Assembly (NCBI GenBank): GCA_009746045.1
Contig: RPFO01000276.1
Coordinates: 1,358,165 to 1,422,164, forward strand
DNA: 64,000 bases
Origin: Mesostigma viride
Taxonomy: Eukaryota; Streptophyta; Mesostigmatophyceae; Mesostigmatales; Mesostigmataceae
Reading direction: 5' to 3'
Position 1 is the stretch's first letter. Each line of letters starts with the position of its first letter. The position numbers were made by a program, and so were the translations under genes. Under the pieces are notes generated by a model that was not told the origin of the DNA, ran no database searches, and worked only from the letters and a program-made list of their open reading frames with translations. Below, one piece after another: positions 58,073 through 64,000 of this stretch.

Positions 58073-61000
58073 ATGGTCGTGCTTACAACCCTGAGCAGAC
58101 CGACAAACCTCGCCACCGGGTTAACGCTCGACCCCGAAATGGAGGAGCGTGTTTCTGCTGTCGAAACGGACATCGACGGGCTTGAGACTAGCGTGTCGTC
58201 GCTCCTGAGCAAGTCGCACCCATTTGATGAGTCGCTTGTCGTCGACGGATTCAAAATTTTTTATCCAAGTCAACCGACAAATTTGCGAATCGGGACGATT
58301 TCGACGACGAAACCGCGAGTGACCCATCGGAACTCGTCTACAACCTCGTCGTGAACGGGTATTCGTATTTCAAAGAAGGCACTACGATAGTCGACGATCT
58401 CACTCTAAACGAACCGTACCTTACGGCGAAAGTGGGAGCAAACCAATACCACGTATTCGATTTCAGTCCTGACACGCTGCTAGACCCCGGCGGCAGAGTC
58501 CTGACCCGCGCGCAACTGGACTATCTTTTCGACCAACATGGAGTAGGCACCACGTCGATAACTAATTTGAACGGGGATTTCGTCCTTCATCTCGAAGACG
58601 GGACGACCGTGTCGCACCAAAACGCGTTCAGCATCATCAACGACCAGGATGTGCGAGTTCAGCTTCCTTACAATGTTACTAAAGGCGACGCGAGTGGGAT
58701 TTGTAAATATACGTATCGCGACTATCACATGACCCAATCGGCCATGGGCGATAACGTCGTGGATGGAACAGTGGGGTATCCGTATTTTTCCGATGCGTTC
58801 TTTGGACTTGGCGGATCTCGATTCAACGGCCTCCCTCTCCGCGTGGAGTTGTTGTCTTTCGCAACGATTCGCGACGACAACCGCCGCCTTCCACTAACCG
58901 GGAGATCGTTCACCATCACGCGTACCTACGGGGCACTCACGGATTGGAGAATGGGACCGATTGAACCTTTGAACGCAACTCACTGGAGCACCACTCCCGC
59001 CAATGCTACATGGGAGGTAGCGGAGGGTACGACCCTCAAACAGGGCATTAAGATGACGACCCCTTTCGCGTACCAACGCAAACTTCCCATCAGGTGGTAC
59101 ATAAATTCCACACAGCTCACGCCGACCACCCCGACGATCGGCGGAGTCTCCCTCTCGCAAAACGGAGGACTGCGCGGGGAAGACGCCGTAATCACCGCGC
59201 CAGTAGCGGCAGACAGTAATAAGTTTTTGAACTACGAGATAGACGTATACAACGACTCCACCCTTACCGCATGCAGCACCCAAAAAGGGGGGATGTTGAT
59301 ATGCGTTTCTAAAATGAGCCAGCTTCACCCCGGCATCCGGACCCCGAGTTCGTACATCTCGTACCTCAATCCTGTAAAAATCTCGATTAACGGCGTGTAC
59401 GCAGACCATGGCGTTGGATGGGGGAAGTCGTTGAATCCACTCACCGGTTTTCATCTGATGGCGAACGGGGTGTCTCAAGCTGTGTTGGACGGGAAATTGA
59501 CGACAACAACGTTCCAAAACCCATCCGAAGGTGATGATGTAGAACTCAGATACAGGATCGTAACCGTAAAGGACTCGCCAAACCTGTCAGGAGAGACCGT
59601 GGAGATAGACGGCCCCGCTATGACGCTCCATTCTCTAGAATCGTTCTCGCGCCACTCCGTGACCACGCTGCAAACAGAAGCTTCGAAATACTACTTTGAA
59701 GGATCTCCCGAAAAATTCTTTTTGGTAAAAACAGCCACTCCGGCCCCGAGCAAATGTGTTGTTTTTTCAGAGCAGCTCATAGACGGCCCATTTCTATTGT
59801 GTTTTCAGCTATATTTGGGCAGCAATGATGCCTTTGTCTCGTTCGCGGAAAATACTATGTCTTTGACGAACAAATATCACCCGGCCACGACAGATGCCCA
59901 TCAGAATTGGAGAAATGCAGCTACGACGCATTGGGGTATGCTGGGTATCAATCTTCACCACAGTGACTATGCACTCGACCTGTTTGACAATCTGAAGTCG
60001 AAGGTTCGATACACGTTAAACTCCTCGTGGAGGCAACAAAACAGCTACTGGGTGGCATTTAGAAGAAAGTCGGATGGAAAGGTGGAGCGTTATATATCAA
60101 AAACAACTCCTCAAGAACTTAGTGACATGACTAAGATATCAAACTCGTCCGGTATATTTACAACCACTCCTACAGACATTCTTGACCCGTACATTCCAAT
60201 GCCCCTCCGACCAGTCTTCCACTTGAGCGGAGAGTACCATGGCGCGCATGTCTGGCCCATCAAGGACGACCTCCAAGACATAGAGCTCGACTCTCTAAAA
60301 ACCAACAACCCGTCCGGAGCGTACACAGCCGTCGGCGACGTGTTGGAGCTGCGTCACAGGTCCACCTCGTCAAGGAATTGTAGCATTTTCGGGAAATATA
60401 GCGTAACAAAACCCGTGCCAGGTGTTGCGAATACTTGGTTCAAGGAGCTAACACTCACGAATGAGAGTGTCATACGAACGGTTGTTAAGTGTCCCGATGT
60501 TCAATACGGCGTGCAAATGAACGAATATACTGCCAAAATATACGGGATTCTACCAGCTCGTCAGTCGGTGAGGAAGTTTTATGTAAGAGTTGCATTTTCA
60601 AACACCAAGTTGAGCAATGATCCATTGCTTATCAGCGTAGTCGTCGGAGAATCGTGGACTGGTGGTTTTTCTACAACGACAATATCAAAATCCTCGTCAT
60701 ACGTTGACATAACCTGTGATCATACTTCACTGGTTGATCCTCCAGTTACTGGTATGATCCATTTGGCGACCGTGACGTTCCAGGTATTAGATCCAACAGT
60801 ATCTGGCCCGAGCCCGCTTTTATTTGCTTCCAGCCTAAGCTACTATTATGGATCAAGTCTGTCGTCGATCGGCGGCAATCACGGGATGGACGTGGCCCTG
60901 TATGAAGATGTCCGAGAGACTCGACGTATATCCCATACAATATTGGAAGCAGATTCTTTGGTCGGTCTGAGGCAGCCCGTATACGACTACCCGCTTCCGC

Positions 61001-61382
61001 AATTTTGGCACGGCGCCCCTGTGGCCGTGATGTCCTTCCACGACCCGGCAACGCAATCGGAACTAACTCTTCCGACCGCGTTGACCAATATCCTTGTCAG
61101 GTTAACATTTGATAATAACCCGCCAACGATTCTCGACATATCAAACCCATATCGCTTAACGGCTAGCGGCCTGTCCGTTGGCCGGAAAACGTTATCATTG
61201 GCAGCAACTGGAATGTTGTTTCGGGGTACGAAGAGGATGAAGGGGTGTTTGAAATCGCCTTGAGGATTCCTCGCATCACCACTGACACGTCAACAAACAT
61301 AGCACTATCTACGGCGTTTTGTAAGTCACGCGCTGGAAAAATGGCCTCGATGGCTAACAAGACCCTCACTTGGACGCTATAA
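58073..61382 (+). CDS. Large fibre-like / adhesin-like structural protein (frameshifted)
   Basis: About 1,100 codons. The N-terminus from ATG 58073 has a short coiled coil (EERVSAVETDIDGLETSV). A frame change at a T6 run (about 58258) leads into the long frame ending at 61263, and a second at an A-run near 61185 leads to the true C-terminus (SNWNVVSGYEEDEGVF to KMASMANKTLTWTL, stop 61380-61382). The body is beta-rich, with many Thr/Ser/Tyr and few charged helices, and has no transmembrane segment. Length, N-terminal coil and beta-rich body suggest a trimeric fibre or receptor-binding protein. I see no double-jelly-roll signature, so a capsid role is not claimed. First gene of the plus-strand structural block. 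Confidence 0.6.
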
Positions 61383-61404
61383 AAATCTATGATTATACTC
61401 AGAA

Positions 61405-61899
61405 ATGGCGAGGCGTCAGAAAACAGCAAGGCGTCGTCCTGTAGGCAAAAGGGGAAACCCAAGCGAAAGGTCGCACCCCGGCCACAGGTGACCGCTTCAT
61501 CGACCAACACCATTGTCATCCACAGCGCGCCGGTCCGAAGAGCGGTGAACAAAGGCAAGGTCGCAGAGGCGCGAGGGTTCAAGGACGCCCTTCTGATGGC
61601 GTCAGTCATGGCGAACTCAAGACCGGTCGCGTACCCCCGTTATCCGCGTATGCCCAACCGGCACCTGTCGCGGCTCCCGAACCGGTTGTCGTCGATGCGG
61701 GACTGGCGGCACCCCCCGAGCCTGGGGTGTATCTGTCGGAAAGCGAGTCCAGGTGGGGGGCACGAGGTGGAAATGCCCACACCCGGGTGTAAAGCACGTT
61801 CGCAAACGAAAAAAACCTCCTCTGCATCTCAGGAGGGTCCACAACACAGTAGTCGGAATCCCAAAAGAGGGCGCGGAAAAAAATCTCACAGAAGAGTAA
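61405..61899 (+). CDS. Basic, Arg/Lys-rich protein, possibly DNA-binding core protein (frameshifted)
   Basis: Starts MARRQKTARRRPVGKRG at ATG 61405, 22 bases after the preceding stop. A shift at a GGGG run leads into APRPQVTASSTNTIVIHSAP and RGFKDALLMASVMAN; a later shift leads to QPAPVAAPEPVVVDAG and a basic end KHVRKRKKPPLHLRR, stop at 61897-61899. Basic ends and a Pro/Ala linker resemble viral core or protamine-like proteins, but no family is recognised. Confidence 0.5.
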
Positions 61900-61901
61900 A
61901 C

Positions 61902-62114
61902 ATGAGCAGCCCGCTGTTCACTGACGCCGAGATGCTCGAGATATCACAATGGATGACCCTTCACACAAACGTCCCCCGAGAATTTATCGAATCAGCCATG
62001 CTTTATTGTAGGAAGAAGCCGCTCACAGGGAAAAAAAAGCGTGCTATCAAAAGGGCGATGGCACAAAGAAGAGGGCGTGGTCAAAGTTTTTGGGACAAAC
62101 GAAATTACTTCTGA
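61902..62114 (+). CDS. Small helical basic protein, unknown function
   Basis: 70 residues: MSSPLFTDAEMLEISQWM, then REFIESAMLYCRKKPLTGKK and a very basic tail (KKRAIKRAMAQRRGRG). The start follows the preceding stop by two bases (TAAACATG). The frame is intact. Confidence 0.55.
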   Translation: MSSPLFTDAEMLEISQWMTLHTNVPREFIESAMLYCRKKPLTGKKKRAIKRAMAQRRGRGQSFWDKRNYF

Positions 62115-62137
62115 GCTAATGTCAGACGAAGTGGCCG

Positions 62138-63001
62138 ATGAAGGAGTTCATCCAGGAGACACTGACACTCACTCTTCGCACGGAGAACCGGACTCGCGGG
62201 ACGCTAGTGGATCCGGTGTGGGACATCCCGGCGGGGCTCCTTGACGACTATCACGACGTCGGGCTTACCCTCATGACCATCCCGTTTGAACAGACTCACA
62301 TAAGCGAGGGAAATCGATACTTCACTGTCCGTTTGTCTGGCAGCGAGTCGCCCGTCAAGGTGACTTTGCCGCTCGGCTCCTACACGACCATCGAAAACCG
62401 GAAAAACATTGAGGACGCTTTGAAGGCGGTGGATGCCGGGTTCTCGGTCACGTACAACAGGGCGACTAGCCTTTTTACCGTGACCAATGCCGTCGAGTTC
62501 TCTATCTCGGTGGACGAGCCAACGGGGCGGGTGTTGGGGCTCATGGAAGGCTCTTATTCTCTCACAGGCGCCCTCGCTAGCAATCGGCCAGCAACGAATG
62601 GGAGACTGCGAATGGTGTATGTGTATAGTGACATCGTCCGGGGAAATGTGATATCATCATCGACAGGAACTGGATATGGAGGTCTTTTGGCAGTTTGCCC
62701 CAATATGTCGCAGTTCTTAGAACCCATTGTTTGGCAGGCAGCGAACCCTTTGTGGCAGCATCTCAAGGACTCTCCCAGCAACATCACGATCCGACTGCTC
62801 GACGAGGACGACGCTCCTATAACTGTCTACTCTGACTGGGCTCTTCAGCTCTCCTTCCGCATAAGCCCTCAGAAGGCGATGGGGATAGAGGCTAGGAAGA
62901 TCGGGAGTGTCTTGAAGTACATGGCCCTAGATAGGACTGTCCAGCCACAAACCAGATTAATTTCTCAGCCATCTAGTACTGTCGAGGACGATGAAACTTA
63001 A
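62138..63001 (+). CDS. Minor capsid (penton-like) protein candidate
   Basis: 287 residues, frame intact. The N-terminal part (LTLTLRTENRTRGTLVDPVW, IPAGLLDD) and the pattern NRYFTVRLSGSESPVKVTLP-LGSYTTIENRKNIEDAL are of the kind seen in single-jelly-roll penton proteins of PLVs and virophages: beta strands plus a conserved G-x-Y-T turn. Near the C-terminus, ITVYSDWALQLSFRI is another beta-rich element. Position next to small basic proteins and the ATPase-containing element supports a structural role. The assignment rests on pattern, not on a search. The next gene starts inside it (ATG 62991). Confidence 0.55.
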   Translation: MKEFIQETLTLTLRTENRTRGTLVDPVWDIPAGLLDDYHDVGLTLMTIPFEQTHISEGNRYFTVRLSGSESPVKVTLPLGSYTTIENRKNIEDALKAVDAGFSVTYNRATSLFTVTNAVEFSISVDEPTGRVLGLMEGSYSLTGALASNRPATNGRLRMVYVYSDIVRGNVISSSTGTGYGGLLAVCPNMSQFLEPIVWQAANPLWQHLKDSPSNITIRLLDEDDAPITVYSDWALQLSFRISPQKAMGIEARKIGSVLKYMALDRTVQPQTRLISQPSSTVEDDET

Positions 63002-63211
63002 TTTTGGTGCGATCGGAAACGTGGCTAGACGCGTGGGCGAGTTTGCTGGAAACGCAATCAGAGGGTCGGCGACGGGGCGGCGATCGTGTCGGCTGTCAAG
63101 AAGGCCGGTCACGTCGCGGGAGAGGTTATCTCGAAAATCGGACGGGGCGCGAGCCGCGAACAGGTCGCGGGCATCGTCGATTCCGCGCTCGGCACGTCCC
63201 CTCTACCATGA
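62991..63211 (+). CDS. Small virion-like protein with one frameshift, unknown
   Basis: Starts MKLNFGAIGNVARRVGEFAG, overlapping the previous stop by 11 bases. After a G3 run near 63065 the coding signal continues in the next frame (AAIVSAVKKAGHVAGEVISK, then GIVDSALGTSPLP and a stop). Small, Gly/Ala-rich and amphipathic, reminiscent of viral membrane-active or core peptides; no family assigned. Confidence 0.5.
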
Positions 63212-63287
63212 TCGCGAAAAGTACGCTCCTCGGGAAAGCGTACTCGGCCGCGAACACGGGCTTTCTTGCTACAGCATCACGCGGATT
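63208..63287 (+). pseudogene. Start of a viral ORF cut by a MITE
   Basis: ATG overlaps the previous stop (ATGA). It encodes MIAKSTLLGKAYSAANTGFL and a few more residues before the MITE. The original downstream part is not identified. Confidence 0.5.
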
Positions 63288-63477
63288 GCAGTGTGAGCTA
63301 GTACGGCAATATCGGCAAATACGGAAACCTCGGCGATATTGCGTTATTTCTATTAATACGTGTATTATCGCGTATAATACGGCGTACTACTAGCAAAATT
63401 ATCTAGTACGGCAATACGCCAAACCTCGCGCGTATTGCGTATTTTCGTTATAATACGGCTTACTAGCTCACCACTGC
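63288..63477. mobile_element. 190-bp MITE with terminal inverted repeats
   Basis: Left end GCAGTGTGAGCTAGTACGG; the right end read in reverse is GCAGTGGTGAGCTAGTAAG, a match over about 16 bases with a single-base gap. Subterminal TACGGCAATA and AATACGGCTTACTAG repeats make the whole element foldback. It is flanked on both sides by GCGGAT, a likely 6-bp target duplication. It has no coding capacity. Confidence 0.75.
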
Positions 63478-64000
63478 GCGGATGGCCGTTCTGCCACTCA
63501 GCAGGCCGGAGAGGCTCGTTCACGAGAGCAGAACACGGTTGCTAGAACGCCAGCAGAAGATCCCTCACCGCCGGGTCAGGGGTCTTCAGCACTGGCTCAG
63601 CAGAAAGGGTGGTCGGCACACCACCGGCCGCGTCGTTACCGCAGGCGAGCAACGGCCGTCCAATGAATCTTCCAAAGTGAAAGGCGATCGTGGACGGACG
63701 TCTTGTTGGTGCAAGGCAGCCCCTCCTGGCAAGCGGGGACTTCATCTTGGTAGCCGCGGCCGAGGAGGGGCGGCGCCGGCCGCGGCGGGGGTCTGCAAAC
63801 CGAGACGGCGGGCCGTCTCGGGGTGAAGCGGCGGGGGAGTGGCCGCTAAGCGCCCACCCTGTCAAGGACAAACCTTGTGGGCCCAACAGGCGGCAAGGCT
63901 ACCCCGGCCCCCGGCGTGCCGTCCCCCGTGTCTCCCACCGGCCGGCACCGAGCACCCGTATGGGACGTTTAGCCTACATGTACTGTGCGCAGGCCTGGGC
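63478..64000. other. GC-rich right end of the window, nature unknown
   Basis: Markedly more GC-rich than the viral element. A frame with ATQQAGEARSREQNTVA and an Arg-rich end (RPRRYRRRATAV) runs from the MITE to about 63665, but I cannot tell viral, host or another transposon apart. The rest shows no recognisable gene. Confidence 0.35.

Larger units (their letters stand above)
51039..63287. mobile_element. Endogenous polinton-like virus element, partial
   Basis: A compact block of intronless genes unlike the flanking host genes. Minus strand: primase-helicase, tyrosine recombinase, packaging ATPase, coiled-coil protein. Plus strand: fibre-like protein, basic proteins, penton-like candidate, small proteins. 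Spacings are short (12-24 bases) and stop/start overlaps occur, as in small dsDNA viruses. This gene set is typical of PLVs and virophages of algae. Most reading frames carry single-base shifts. No terminal inverted repeats were found and no major capsid gene is visible. The right end is interrupted by a MITE. Confidence 0.8.

Noticed and set aside
61389-62114. One 241-codon viral gene starting at 61389
   Set aside because: It mixes two genes. A better start for the basic protein is 61405, and a separate 70-residue gene starts at 61902 after a stop in the coding frame.

Overview
The window looks like nuclear DNA of a GC-rich, intron-rich unicellular eukaryote. A green (chlorophyte-type) alga is the best guess, but that is inference. 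The reasons are multi-exon genes with GC-rich exons and GT-AG (one GC-AG) introns, intronic minisatellites, LINE fragments and an endogenous polinton-like virus (PLV) of a kind known from algae. No rRNA or tRNA gene and no CRISPR array were seen.

Layout. (1) 1-4010, minus: partial gene for an F-box protein with a parallel beta-helix region and very long poly-Ser runs. (2) 4992-21567, plus: complete 18-exon gene for glutamine-dependent NAD+ synthetase; all splice phases close to a 719-residue protein. (3) 24828-25760, minus: single-exon class I glutamine amidotransferase of the gamma-glutamyl-peptidase type. (4) 27336-44321, plus: 7-exon gene for a 731-residue protein of bacterial-type architecture (metallo-beta-lactamase fold, degenerate receiver, GAF). 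Its introns carry a 10.6-kb insertion-rich stretch with a 24-bp satellite of about 106 copies, and a perfect (TTTGGG)112 array. (5) 45.4-50.2 kb: palindromic repeats, two tandem 5'-truncated LINE copies and an intact YIDD-type reverse transcriptase ORF, all minus. (6) 50.55-51.04 kb: five tandem nested-palindrome repeats. (7) 51.04-63.29 kb: a PLV-like element with a primase/UL9-like helicase, tyrosine recombinase, packaging ATPase, coiled-coil protein, large fibre-like protein, basic proteins and a penton-like minor capsid candidate, cut at its right end by a 190-bp MITE. (8) 63.48-64.0 kb: GC-rich sequence of unknown nature.

Themes. In all three intron-containing host genes, tandem arrays start at, or straddle, 5' splice sites; several contain extra copies of the exon end plus donor. 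This is the most unusual pattern in the window. The PLV genes form a replication/integration/packaging block on the minus strand and a structural block on the plus strand, diverging from a 24-bp promoter. Most PLV frames are broken by single-base shifts, many at homopolymers, so decay and residual sequencing error cannot be separated here. No recognisable double-jelly-roll major capsid gene lies in the window.
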